This document shows, one piece after another, positions 22,351 through 35,039 of a stretch of DNA of 64,000 nt. Both the position numbers and the translations under genes were made by a program. The notes under the pieces are model-generated. The model made no database searches, was not told the DNA's origin, and worked only from the letters and a program-made list of their open reading frames with translations. Source of the DNA: Mercurialis annua (taxonomy: Eukaryota > Streptophyta > Magnoliopsida > Malpighiales > Euphorbiaceae); NCBI RefSeq assembly GCF_937616625.2, contig NC_065571.1, positions 17,610,501 to 17,674,500 of the forward strand, written 5' to 3'. The first letter of the stretch is position 1. Each line of letters opens with the position of its first letter.

Positions 22351-23661
22351 TTGATATCCGAAATTAAATTAATTGCTCTTGTTTATAATTAAAACAAAAT
22401 GTGAAATTACTAGCCAAAAACTTAATTAAATAAGTTATAAAAACGTTCAGGGGCTAAATTGTACTTTTGCCACTTTGAATTTCGAAACCCAATATAATTA
22501 CCCGAGTAATTATATTAACTTAATTGCAAATAATTATTACTTATAAGTTTACAAATCAAATCAAACCATTGTAAAAGTTATTATTAAGAACAATGCTAAA
22601 GTTAAACTTTGATTATTCACTTGGTATTAGCAAAACATATTGGTGATGAATATGGCCAATTAGCCATCCCCTACATTTGAATTAAACAAACCCGCATAAG
22701 CCTTATGAAACGAATTTGTCAATTCAGTAAATCAACAACTAATTATGATAAATCCAACATCCAAATCTACCTAAAAGCATGAATTTAGCATCAAAGATAA
22801 ATCAAAACCATAAACCCTTAGCTATAAACCATGTTACAGTAACAAGAACAATGCAAGAAAATACGTCCATGGCAGCCGAGATTTAATACCGTAAACACAA
22901 AACCGAAACGAACGTTTTAAATAACTAACAACTAACATACCGAGCTATTCCTAATCATTGATATGACAAAATCATAGCCAAACGAAGCAAAGCAATCGGC
23001 AGTAATGAAACCCCATGAAATCAGATTATACAAGTTAAAAACAGAAACTGTACGGCGATTGAAACGAGATCGATAGCGTACCGTTCAACAAAAACGAGAT
23101 AGGGGAACGTAGAGAATTGAGTCTATAATCTCTAGGGTCAAATGATTCTGATTTCGATCAAGAAACGAAAGAGAACGATCAAAATTACGTAATGTCGTTC
23201 AAACGTCAAAACTGAAATTAAATGAACTAAAGAAGCTTACCAGAACATCAACTTTGTATGACGATTTCAGCTTCGTTTTTCAGAGAACGAGCAAGAAGAT
23301 GACGGCTAGGGTTTCAGTGAAGTGTGGTGAAGGTTTTCTATTTAGAAAGCGTTTATAAATATCAAACGGAATTAGGTTAAAAATGAGTTGGAAAGTAGGC
23401 GGGTGACAAGCTCATAAGAGCTCACCAATTTCTCGAACGAGACTCGGCCTTTGAAAACAGAGGTCTCGTACGAGACCTTGTGTCTCGTACGAGAATTAAC
23501 GAATTTTCCTTTTTTTTTCTTTTTTTCTTAAATATTAAATGGTTGAACCACAAAATCAACCCAATCACGAACCAACATGAACCAGACCATTAACTTCGAT
23601 TTTACTTCAAAACGATCGGAAAATTTGTCGAAAAAACGCTGAAAATTTACGGGGTATTACA

Positions 23662-23680
23662 TTCTCCCCAACTAATTAAA
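23662..23680 (-). promoter_or_regulatory. Polypurine tract of the Tekay-like element
   Basis: On the minus strand an AATTAGTTGGGGAGAA string ends exactly where TGTAATACCCC of the 3' LTR begins. Confidence 0.8.
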
Positions 23681-23777
23681 ATTCGTCCTCGAATTTAACA
23701 CGATAAGCAATTAACAGCAGTAAAACATGTAACCTAATAAAACTCATAAAAATCACATAAAATCGGAATATCGTACC

Positions 23778-26700
23778 TCACGGAAAAAGATAAGGATAGC
23801 GATTTCGCATATCCGACTCAGTCTCCCAAGTGCACTCCTCTATAGAATGATTGCGCCAGAGAACTTTGACCATCGGAATCTCCTTGTTCCGCAATTTACG
23901 CACTTGCGTATCAACAACCTCAACTGGCTGTTCCTCATACGATAACTCTTGGTCAATCTCAACGCTCTGAGGCACAATCACGTGCGAAGGATCAGAGATG
24001 CATTTCCTCAACATAGAAACATGAAACACAGGATGCACTAAAGACATGTCTGGCGGCAGAACCAGACGATAAGCCACAGCTCCAATCCTTTCTGAAATCT
24101 CATAAGGACCAATATACCTCGGTGCCAACTTTCCCTTGACACCAAAACAAACCACGCCTTTCATAGGCGAAACCCGAAGAAACACGAAATCACCAACATG
24201 AAACTCAATGTCTTTCCTCTTCGGATCAGCATAACTCTTATGCCGACTAAAAGCAGTCTCTAACCTCCGTTTGATCAACAGTACATTCTCTGAGGTAATC
24301 TGAATAATCTCTACTCCCGAGAGTTTGTGCTCTCCAACCTCCTCCCAACAGATAGGAGATCTACACTTGCGTCCATACAAAGCCTCATACGGCGCCATCT
24401 CGATACTCGCGTGGTAACTGTTGTTATAAGAAAACTCAATCAACGGCAAATGAGTATCCCAGCTACCCTGAAAATCGAGAACACACATCCTGAGCATATC
24501 CTCTAATGTCTGAATAGTCCTCTCAGACTGACCGTCAGTCTGAGGATGAAACGTTGTACTGAAATCCAACCGAGAACCCAAGGATTCCTGTAACGCTTTC
24601 CAGAACCTTGAAGTAAACACAGAAGCTCTGTCTGACACAATAGAAACCGGTACACCATGCAAACTGACAATCTTGTCGATGTACAATTGAGCCAACCTCG
24701 AAGCAGGATACGAAACCTTGATCGGAAGGAAATGAGCTGACTTGGTCATACGGTCAACTATCACCCAGATGGAATCGTACCCCAGTCGAGTACGTGGTAA
24801 ACCAACCACAAAATCCATGGCAATCCGCTCCCACTTCCACTCTGAAATAGGTAGTTGTTGCAGATAGCCAAAAGGTCTCTGATGCTCCAGCTTCACCTGT
24901 TGGAAAGTCAGGCACTTAGAAACATACTCAGCGACATCCTTTTTCATCCCGCTCCACCAGTAGGTACCCTTAAGATCATGGTACATCTTAGTAGAAACCG
25001 GATGAACACTATAAGCAGACTTGTGCGCTTCTTCCAGAATCTGGTCCCTCAAACCATCTGAATTCGGAAAACACAATCTCGAACCATGTCTCAGAACACT
25101 ATCCACAAAAGTAACCTCAGAATTACCGTCCTGCTGAACCTCCTCAATAATCCGTCTCAACTGTGGATCCTCAGCTTGTAAAGCTTTGATCCGATCAATC
25201 AAAACAGGTTTCACTTGCAACTGTGCCAACAAACAACCGGCCTGCGAAACCTGAAAACCATAGCCTGAAGCTATCAGACCGTGCCACTCTCTAACCATGG
25301 GTCTGCGTCCAATTTCAGAAATATGGGCCAAACTGCCCGATGACTTGCGACTCAACGCATCGGCTACCACATTAGCCTTACCAGGATGGTACTGAATAGT
25401 ACAGTTGTAGTCTTTCAGCAACTCTAACCACCTCCTCTGTCTCAGGTTCAACTCCCTGTGATCAAAGATGTATTTCAGACTCTTATGATCATTGAAAATC
25501 TCACAAGTAGCACCATACAAATAATGCCTCCAAATTTTAAGCGCAAAAACCACCGCTGCCAATTCTAAATCATGAGTAGGGTAATTTACCTCATGCTTCT
25601 TCAACTGTCTGGAAGCATATGCAATCGCCTGTCCATGTTGCATCAGAACGCAACCCAAACCAATTTGAGACGCATCACAATATACTGTGAAACCGTCAAT
25701 GCCAGAAGGCAATGCCAAAACCGGAGCTGTAGTTAAAATCTCCTTGAGCTTCTCAAAGCTCGCCTCGCACTTGTCAGTCCACTCAAACTTAACACCCTTC
25801 TGTGTCAGTTTAGTCAGCGGTGTAGATATTCTGGAGAAATCTTGCACGAATCGACGATAGTAGCCAGCTAAACCCAGAAAACTTCTGATCTCGGTAACTG
25901 ACATCGGCCTTTGCCAATCCATAACCGCCTCAATCTTATTCGAATCAACCTTGATCCCATCTTTCGACACCACGTGTCCTAGAAAGGTAACCTGATCCAA
26001 CCAGAACTCACATTTTGAGAACTTAACATACAATTGATGCTCACGCAACGTCTGTATAGTCCTCAAATGATAAGCATGCTCCTCCTCACTCCGAGAATAG
26101 ATCAAAATGTCATCAATGAACACGATAACAAACTGATCCAAAAACAGCTTGAACACTCTGTTCATCATATCTATAAACGCTGCTGGAACGTTCGTCAGAC
26201 CAAAGGACATAACCAGAAACTCAAAATGTCCATACCGCGCCCGAAAAGCAGTCTTAGGCACATCTACATCACGGATCCGAAGTTGATGATACCCAGACCT
26301 CAAATCAATCTTGGAAAAACACTTCGCACCCTGCAACTGGTCAAACAAATCATCGATGCGAGGAAGAGGATATATGTTCTTGACAGTAGCCTTGTTCAAC
26401 TGTCTGTAGTCGATACACAGTCGAAATAAACTGTCTTTCTTCTTCACAAACAGAACTGGAGCACCCCATGGAGAAGTACTCGGTCTGATGAACCCGCTAT
26501 CCAACAACTCTTGTAACTGGTCTTTCAACTCCTTCAGCTCTGCAGGAGCCATCCGATACGGCGGTATCGAAATCGGAGCTGTATCAGAAACCACATCAAT
26601 GCAAAACTCAATCTCACGGTCAGGTGGTAATCCAGGCAATTCCTCTACAAAAACATCTGTGAACTCATTCACTATCGGAACACTATGCATATCACCACTA

Positions 26701-28742
26701 TCAGCCTCCAAATCACGAACTACTGCAAGGAAACCCTGGCAACCCTTGCCTAACATCCGCTTTGCCTTAATGGCAGAAATCATATTCTTAGGTGTCTCCG
26801 CCTTTTCTCCCTGAAAGGAAAAAGGTAGATCACCTGGAATCCTAAACTCGACTGACTTCCCTCGACAGTCAATAGAAGCATAATGGCGCGACAGCCAATC
26901 CATCCCCAAAATCACGTCAAAAGAAAGAACGTCAAGCACAATCAATTCAGCACATAATTCTCTACCCTGAATAACCACTGGACAAGAAGTATAAACGACG
27001 TCCACTACTACACCTTCAGACATAGGTGTAGACACAGCTAGAGGTTCACTCAAAATAGATGGTGCAATACCCAATTTCTCAGCAAAACAAGTAGAAACAA
27101 ACGAATGGGTTGCACCCGCATCAAATAACACCAAAGCATCAGTAAAGGAAATCGGAATGGTACCTTGCACCACAGCATTTAATGCACGCGCATCCTGAGG
27201 AGTAAGTGCGAACACTCTGGCCTGACCCTGCGGCTGCTGTTGCAAACTCTGCCCAGTACCATAACTGTTAGAACCTCTGCCACTGTTACCACGGCCACCA
27301 AAACCTCTGCCACCAGAACCACGGCCCCGCTGGCCACCAAAAGATGCTGCAGGTTGAGAGTACCCTACAGACTGTGTAAACGCAGGTCTCTGCTGCTGGT
27401 AAGACGACTGCGCCACACTGGAGTTAGACATCTGTTGCCCAGATGTCGGACACTCCCTGGAGAAATGACCCGGCTGGCCACAAGTAAAACAACCTCCAGG
27501 AGCTAACTGGCACTGACAATAGTGCATGCGTCTGCAATTCTGGCAGAACGGAATGTTTGATCCATCACTGTACCCGCATCCTGAACCACGGTTACTCCCA
27601 CTGTTGCTAGAACTGTACGGAGCACTCCTAGCATTATGCCTCCCCTTGTTGTGCGTACGGCGACTCCCCCTATTGGCCTTAGAAGAGCCACTGTAGTAGT
27701 TTCCACTATCATGCTGCGCTGGGGCCTGTTGCCCCCCACTAGGAAGATCACTCTTTCCCTTCTGATTCTGGAAAGGGTCAGAGATTGTCCCAAACTGAAT
27801 CAATGAATTCTCCATTCGTCGAGCACTATCCACTACTCGAGCGAACTCCATGTTTGTCCCTATCAGCAAAGGAAGAAATTCCGAGCCTAAACCCCTAACA
27901 TAGCGGTCGTTCACTTGCCCTCGATCACCCTGTAGATCTATAGCAAACCGCCCCAAACGGACAAACTCTATAGTGTAGTATGTCACTGATCTATCCCCTT
28001 TCTTCAAATTTAACAGCTTTTCCCTATAATTCTCAATAACAGAGAAGGGTAGATAGTAACCTCTGAACCTGTTCACAAACTCAGCCCAAGTCAATGTAGC
28101 CATCTCTGGCCTGATGTTATCGCGAAACTAGTCCTTAGTTGGACCCTTCAGCGACATCTCCACAAGCATAATTGATTAGCGATCAGTAGCCTGAATACTC
28201 TGACTGTTGTACTCAAACTCCTCCAAAAAGTCAAGAGCATCCCCTGTGCCATCAAATGAAGTCGGAGTCAACTTCGTGTAGGTCATCACCACCTCCCTGT
28301 CTGTCGGAATGTGATCGACACCAGCAAGTCCACCCATACCAACTACAGCACCAACCTGAGGTTGCTGTTGCTGCGCTAACTGACCCAGTACAGTGCACTG
28401 ATTCTGCAGAAGAGCCTGGTTATTCTGCATCTCGACAATCCCAGCCAAGAAAGTAGTGAAGTCAAACGCCTGCATGTTCGGTGACTGTTGCACCTCCGGT
28501 GCCTGCTGCACATTCGGTGCCTGAACACCTGCTGCACCACGTCCTCTAGCTCCACCTCTACCAGCACCAGCTCCTCTGCCTCTACCAGCACCTCTGCCTC
28601 TGCCAGCACCTCTACCTCTACCACGTCCAGCATTTGCCTGAACTGGTGGTACGTTCTGATCAACTTCCATGGAAATCGCATCGGCAGCCTCAGCTTCTTG
28701 CTCTGCCGCAGCACGAGCACGAGTACGAACGACGTTGTCCAT
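23778..28742 (-). pseudogene. Gag-pol polyprotein of the Tekay-like chromovirus
   Basis: One reading frame of about 1655 codons, read from the Met at 28742 and interrupted by two stops at 28176-28178 and 28128-28130. The N-terminus (28742-28179) has an Arg-Gly-rich run. The 1441-codon remainder (28103-23778), numbered from its first Met, shows in order: gag core (1-100), zinc knuckle C205-x2-C-x4-H-x4-C218, protease DAGA at 328, RT with FIDD at 662-665, RNase H (YCDAS near 808-812), integrase zinc domain H1027/H1034/C1064, catalytic D1097, D1158 and E1194, and a C-terminal chromodomain (about 1397-1440). The fourth zinc ligand of integrase is Phe1067 instead of Cys. Products would reverse-transcribe the RNA and insert the cDNA, with the chromodomain guiding it to heterochromatin. 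Length and order are normal for the family. Confidence 0.93.
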
Positions 28743-29068
28743 ATCCTAAGGATTGAACAAAAACAATTTAAATAACACATAATTCATACCCAAGTATGAA
28801 ACAAAACAAGTAACAATAGGGATTTCCCGAGAAATCAACAGCATTAAAATATTCACCCAAGTGCAATAACAGCAACTATCAAAAGCATTAAATCAACATA
28901 TAATGACCGACTCGACGCAATCCTATTGGTGTAGGCAGAATGTTTTAAAATCAAAAGATGGCGTTTTTAAAGACATGACAGAAACCTATATCCGCAGTAG
29001 TTCCTAAGACACAACCATACTTAATAGAGTAACACATAGCATGCAAATGGCCTTGGTTTGAAACCAAA

Positions 29069-29080
29069 GCTCTGATACCA
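29069..29080 (-). promoter_or_regulatory. Primer-binding site (initiator Met tRNA)
   Basis: The minus strand reads TGGTATCAGAGC four bases after the 5' LTR end, the standard complement of the 3' end of plant initiator-Met tRNA. Confidence 0.92.
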
Positions 29081-29084
29081 AGTT

Positions 29085-31128
29085 TGTCACGACCCATTTT
29101 CATGAATCGTAACCGGCGCTAGGGCATGGGTAATATAGTACCAACACCCGTAGCTAGCCTTCCAAATAACACACAAACACAATAAACCTGCAGAAAACCA
29201 ATGCTCGGGGCAACCGAGACTTCAGCCTAAATCTAGCAGTTATAATAATCAACATCTAATATAACAAGCTTTCCAATACTGGTCTTAAATAGGCATAACA
29301 TAAATAATCCTGAATAATCATATAACATGCCAAAGTAATAATAATCTCGTCGGACCAACCCGTCAACAACTAGAATAAAATAAAGACGTCTAGTCAACTA
29401 CTGCGGTCTAAGAATAAAATAGTTTAATAGTTCTACTAAAATAAATGGAACCTCCGAGGAAAAATAAATGCGGAGATCACCAGACTATCTCAGATCATAA
29501 CCCTGGAAAAAATTGGGAAAACAACGGGGTCAGATATGCTGAGATGAGTTTATACCACTATTTACATTTATCAAGTGGAAAACCTTTAAAACCGTTTAAA
29601 ATATTTAATAACGATATTACGAATAATAGTTGGAACCCTAATCCACAATTCTAAATAAATAACATAATCCAATAGGCCTGGTCCCGAGAGCTGAGCTATA
29701 CCGAGTTACCACTGACCACACTTTTACCATATCCAGAGTCCCGAGAGTTGTGCTACACCGAGTTACTCTATTTGGTCCCGAGAGCTATGCTCACACCGAG
29801 TTACCACATTTCCATATATAGCTTACCCAGATCATTACCGGTGCGCACACAGTCCTAATGATGCCAATTAGGTAGCATGTTCCAACTAAGAGCCATAATA
29901 TAAAAAAAGTTCGAAATATACGTACAATATATATTTAATATTAAAATAACAATTTACTTAATAAAGCGGTAAATAGTTTGGCTCGCCTCTGAAGCACGAA
30001 CAGTAGACGGGTCTAGACAAATAAAATAATTACTAAAATCAGACCCTAACTCTAGAGAGTACTAGACACCACATAGGAGTAGCACAAATAACACGTCGGA
30101 ATAAAACAAGCCAGAACACACAAAAATACCCAATAGGTAATAAAGTCTAATTAATCCAAGTCTATTGAGTTCCAAATAGTGGGTTAGCCGAGTTACCAAT
30201 AACTACCAAGCTAACCTCACTTAGCATCAAAGATAAATCAAAACCATAAACCCTTAGCTATAAACCATGTTACAGTAACAAGAACAATGCAAGAAAATAT
30301 GTCCATGGCAGCCGAGATTTAATACCGTAAACACAAAACCAAAACGAACATTTTAAATAACTAACAACTAACATACCGAGCAATTCCTAATCATTGACAT
30401 GACAAAATCATAGCCAAACGAAGCAAAGCAATCGGCAGTAATGAAACCCCATGAAATCAGATCATACAAGTTAAAAACGGAAACCGTACGGCGATTGAAA
30501 CGAGATCGATAGCGTACCGTTCAACGAAAACGAGATAGGGGAACATAGAGAATTGAGTCTATAATCTCTGGGATCAAATGATTCTGATTTCGATCAAGAA
30601 ACGAAAGAGAACGATCAAAATTACGTAATGCCGTTCAAACGTTAAAACTGAAATTAAATGAACTAAAGAAGCTTACCGAAACATCAACTTTGGATGACGA
30701 TTTCAGCTTCGTTTTTCAGAGAACGAGCAAGAGGATGACGGCTAGGGTTTCAGTGAAGTGTGGTGAAGGTTTTCTATTTAAAAAGCGTTTATAAATATCA
30801 AACGAAATTAGGTTAAAAACGAGTTGGAAAGTAGGCGGGTGACAAGCTCATAAGAGCTCACCAATTTCTCGAACGAGACTCAGCCATTTAAGGCTGGGTC
30901 TCGTTCGAAATTCGAGACAAGGCCTTTGAAAACAGAGGTCTCGTACGAGACCTTGTGTCTCGTACGAGAATTAACGAATTTTTTTTTCTTTTTTTTAAAT
31001 ATTAAATGGTTGAACCATAAAATCAACTCAATCACGAACCAACATGAACCAGACCATTAGCTTCGATTTTACTTCAAAACGATCGGAAAATTTGTCGGAA
31101 AAACGCTGAAAATTTATAAGGTATTACA
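29085..31128 (-). repeat. 5' LTR of the Tekay-like element (with deletions)
   Basis: A 2044-bp LTR sharing both ends with the 3' LTR but missing three internal blocks that correspond to roughly 21735-21793, 21995-22050 and 22095-22785 of the 3' LTR. It has a small extra piece near 30880-30910 that the 3' LTR lacks. Elsewhere the two LTRs differ by scattered substitutions, so the insertion is not recent. Confidence 0.9.
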
Positions 31129-31133
31129 GCAAC

Positions 31134-31546
31134 ATTTTATTTTTGATGGAAAAATATTGGAGCAACATATTAGTATATAATATTAGTCATAAAAAAAATT
31201 AATACAAAGCTAATGGAAAATATATAGTTAACCTAGCTGCAATAGTATTTAGGGATTATGATGCAAGTACCTAAAATTTTAAAAATATTTATAAAAGTAC
31301 CTGTGGAATTTTTTCATTTATAAAAATATCGAATGATTTAAAATTATTTACAAAACTACCGAAAAATGAAAATTATTTACAAAAATACGGTATGTATAAT
31401 GTCGGTATAATAGGTATAATTTTGGTATATTAAAACTATAAACCAGAAAATATAAAAATAGTATTTAGTTTATTATTGGTATAATTTTAGTATATTTTCG
31501 GTAGAGCGATAATAATTTTTTTTATACATATTTTCTAGTTGATAAA
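31134..31546. other. AT-rich host DNA left of Athila; probable half of a Mutator-like repeat
   Basis: It contains a direct duplication (about 31146-31250) of sequence left of the chromovirus (about 20745-20841). From 31252 there is a GGGATTATGATGC terminus and a stretch of GTATAATNTTGGTATA-type words that resumes on the other side of the Athila element (54378-54892). Confidence 0.45.
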
Positions 31547-33175
31547 TGTTGAGAATATTGCTGCAAGTGCACAATGTCAACTCGTAATATAGACTGTGAA
31601 GTCCAGATATCGTACCCACAAGGAAAGCAACTAAATACACCCAATTAAGATACTCAATTTGGATAGCCAAAAAGATAATTTGGTTGAAGTGATTTTAAAT
31701 TAATAAAAATAGATTAAACAAATATAATTTGGAATAAATTTAAGCTTTTAATAAAAATGGATTTAAACAATAATATGAAAGATCAGGGATTATTAATTTT
31801 CTTTATACCATTAATCTTATAGGATATATGGATTATGTTGTCAATTTATGGTTCAGGCTAGTCTACTGCATCTATAACTCTCTCTCAAACCGCTATAGAT
31901 AAAAATATACAAATAACCAATTAATAGGCAAATTACTCACTCTCGTGTTATAAAGTACCAAATCAAGTGATTAAATGATATTTATTAAGCAAACCTCAAG
32001 AACACGTATTCATTAACTCACTCTCGTGTTATTAATTCATACGTTGTTAATTAACTGATCTATTTTAATTAAACTCTCTCAAGTCAGAATTAAAACATAG
32101 GGCAGTGTACGAATTGGCCAAAAACATTCAAGCATTATGAGCATTAGTCAACACATAATTTTAACAACAATCCAATATCCCAATATGATAAAGTAAACAT
32201 AAGTCCAATTAATAATCCCCGAAAATGAGTTTAGTTACTCATATCTAAAGAAAATTCAACAATAACATATATGGAATTCATGATTAACAAGAACACAACG
32301 GTAATTGATCTCTCAATAATGTTGTACCTTAACTCCGGAATTCCAATATGTTTTGTGTAATAATCCCAAACGATAGAGTAGAAATGATACTAAAATAGAC
32401 TACCTCTAATAGCTTTCTCTATGATCTAAGATGTAAACTACAAAGGTGATCTCAAATATGTTTAACATCCAAAAGATGTGTTTTCTCTACACAAATGCAA
32501 GTTATTTATAGAGTTGCTAGGAGTGGAGCTCAAGTCAAGAATCTTTATTCTCTTCATGGAATTTGAGTGATGTTTAAACTTTGGATCTATTCTTTCCATG
32601 TAGAGCGGAGTAGGGAGCAAGTGCTTCCATAACCGTCTTGAGTGAATCATGGTTCACTTATCTCATTTTCAAAGATAGCTTGATTAAATCTCATCTTGAT
32701 ACATACTTTGAGTGCAAGCCAAGGAAGATTTCTTTGAGTGTGAACCCAATATATGTTGCTTATAGAAGGTGTATGAGTGTATCGGCCAAGAATCCCCACG
32801 CGATTTCCAAAGAATCGGAGTTGCACTCCGAGATCAGAAGTCAGCCGTCCCTTGGCCGGCTCATAGTCGTGGGCCGGCTGAAGGCCGGCTGAGCTGCTGC
32901 TTGTAGCTCATTTCTGGTTCGGTTCGGTTTTGACTCGGTTTGACCCGAAACTTGGTTGACTTTCTTGAACTTGACTCGAATCCTTCTGGCTCTGACTATT
33001 TTTGCATTTTAACTATGTTTTATTCCTAAAAACTCAAGAAACATTAAATATTTACATTCTACAAATAATTTAACAAATAAGTGAAATTAACTAAATAAGC
33101 GTATATTTTACATCATAAAATACTATAAACTAGTAAATAAATGACCTCTAAATGACGTAAAATATACACTTATCA
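31547..33175 (-). repeat. 3' LTR of Athila
   Basis: A 1629-bp LTR whose ends match the 5' LTR at 46836-54377; without the copia insertion that copy is about 1625 bp. It contains a GC-rich GGCCGGCT repeat cluster near 32850-32890 in otherwise AT-rich DNA. Confidence 0.92.
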
Positions 33176-33209
33176 AACCTCCTCACACTAAAACCTTGCT
33201 TGTCCTCAA
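33176..33209 (-). promoter_or_regulatory. Polypurine tract module of Athila
   Basis: On the minus strand, GAGGACAA is followed by a TTTTA word and GTGTGAGGAGGTT, ending at the first base of the 3' LTR. A similar module lies at 34698-34733. Confidence 0.75.
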
Positions 33210-34697
33210 GAAAGAGTATGATTATTTATAAACACAAATCTATCTACCTAAGCAATTTTAAACAATTGTCAACAACATTACTCCCGAATGATGAAAATCA
33301 CGAATGCAATCGTCTAATGTCAACAACTAAAAGAGATGCCAACAAATGGGGAATGCAATTATAATGACTCATTCTGATGACATTGAGAATACTCTTGAAT
33401 TGGTACCATGTTAACTCAAGACAATTATAAGGTTATAATCATTTGCGGGACATGCGATCAATTAGTCAAAACAATCGATGGGCAAGTTATGGCATATCAT
33501 TCATAAGCATCAAGCATAAGCACAATTTCTCACAAGATATCACTCTAACACTCAAGTGTTTCGGGTGTGCGAATGAAGCTCACTAAACATGCAAATTCAC
33601 CATAAGCTTGCTCTTAGTCCAGGACTCCACTATTTAGCTCGGTAAATGACAACTATTATATGGACTTTAAATGGGTTGTAACTTGGCTAACGGTTGGGGG
33701 TAGGAAAATTTGAATAATTTTGGCTACAACTTGACTAGGAAAACAACATTTTCTATGAAGTTTAAGTAATGAACTAGCTTGTAAATTTTCGCACAAGTGA
33801 ACATTTCTTTCTTTTATTTGCCTTTATTTCTTTATTTTATTTTGCGATTACTTATTGATTTTATTTTTCTTTGTTTATTCATAATTTTTTTTATCTTGTT
33901 TTCTTCTTCTTTTCTTTCAAGGCATTTCTTTTCTTTTTCTTTTCAACACTTGTTCACAGTTTCTTTTTCATCATCAAGCTAGATTCACATTTTTTTTCTC
34001 AACTTAAGTTGACCAAGTCAAATTGGGGTGTTTAAAGAGGTGAAGTGTGAAAGGGTAAATGTTTGAAATGTGGTAAAAATCAAAAAAATGGCTAAGGCTC
34101 AAGGGGTGTAAACTAAGGGTAGAAAGGGTAGACTTTTTAAAGTGGTCTAAAAGAATGAGGTAATCCTAATGCCATAATCATTTAGTTGTCAAAAACTCAG
34201 CCGTATAGTCTCGAACGAACACCGAGCAAGTTCTAGAAATTTCGCATGCAATCAACACTCATCAATAATTAATAAGGCTCAAAACGCTCAAAATATGGTG
34301 ATGTTATGCCACATGCTTGACTCCTATGAAATCATGTCAATTTATGCCCAATATTGTCAAAATTAACCAATTTTTACGCACATCATGCATCCGCATTAAG
34401 TAACTTTTATCATGCTCGAGATTCCACAACCAACCATCAGAATTCACCATAATCTCATCAAAACATGTCATACAAATTGCTTTTCATTAGGCAAGCATCA
34501 ATATTTAATTGTTTAAACTAGAAAATGCATTTAAGACATTCATTGACCGGGAGATAACCATTAATGATAAAATTTCAAAACTACGTCTAAAATATTAAAA
34601 TGACAAGTAAAAATTTAAAAATAAGAGCCCTCCTTACACTATTTATTAATATAATCTATTCTAATTTATTTAATTAGTTATTTATTATTTTTCTTCT
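33210..34697. other. Athila non-coding region between env-position ORF and 3' LTR
   Basis: AT-rich DNA with a long T/C-rich, A-poor stretch at 33805-33990. I see no gene. Confidence 0.6.
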
Positions 34698-34733
34698 CCC
34701 CCCCCCCACTTTAAAAGAATGTATTGTCCTCAA
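34698..34733 (-). promoter_or_regulatory. Second polypurine-like module inside Athila
   Basis: The minus strand reads GAGGACAA, then a TTTTAAA word and GTGGGGGGGGGG (ten G in a row) followed by AGAAGAA. The order of words matches the module next to the 3' LTR. Confidence 0.5.
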
Positions 34734-35039
34734 TGTAAATAAAAGTGCACCAAAAGAAGAAAAATAATAAAAATTCTTCCTTTTTTAGGATTGCAGCAAA
34801 ATTTTCCCACAGAGCTGCTATCCGCATTTGACTGATAACAATGCCTGCTTTTGAGCACATGTTAGTGGGCTGGACAACAAAGAAAAGCTAAAGAAAACTT
34901 GTTAAAATAACATAAAAAGAAAATTTAAGTAAAAAGTGCTACATAACATAAAATACTAATAAGTACTAAAGCAAACTAAACATAATATAACTAATAAATA
35001 CTAAGTCAAACTAAAACATAAGATAACTAATAAGTGCGA

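Larger units (their letters stand above)
20842..23661 (-). repeat. 3' LTR of the Tekay-like element
   Basis: A 2820-bp LTR, on the minus strand from TGTAATACCCC (23661) to GTCATGACA (20842). It is the fuller of the two LTRs. It contains a three-copy CCCGAGAGCT...CACCGAGTTA repeat (21437-21564), the hairpin/palindrome module (21594-21629) and three copies of a 27-bp TTAGGGACTAAA repeat (22269-22350). Confidence 0.92.
20842..31128 (-). mobile_element. Complete Tekay-like chromovirus (Ty3/gypsy)
   Basis: A 10.3-kb element on the minus strand, flanked by the 5-bp duplication GCAAC (20837-20841 and 31129-31133). Order on its own strand: 5' LTR (31128-29085), primer-binding site matching initiator-Met tRNA (29080-29069), gag-pol (28742-23778), polypurine tract (23680-23662), 3' LTR (23661-20842). 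The C-terminal chromodomain places it among chromoviruses, and the pol motifs resemble the Tekay/Del group. Two stops in gag and an altered integrase Cys mean this copy is not autonomous. Confidence 0.93.

Noticed and set aside
28488..28775. Ser/Thr-rich plus-strand ORF
   Set aside because: Antisense shadow of the Arg-Gly-rich run in the chromovirus gag.
33797..33982. Hydrophobic Phe/Leu/Ser ORF resembling a membrane protein
   Set aside because: Translation of a T-rich low-complexity tract; no supporting context.
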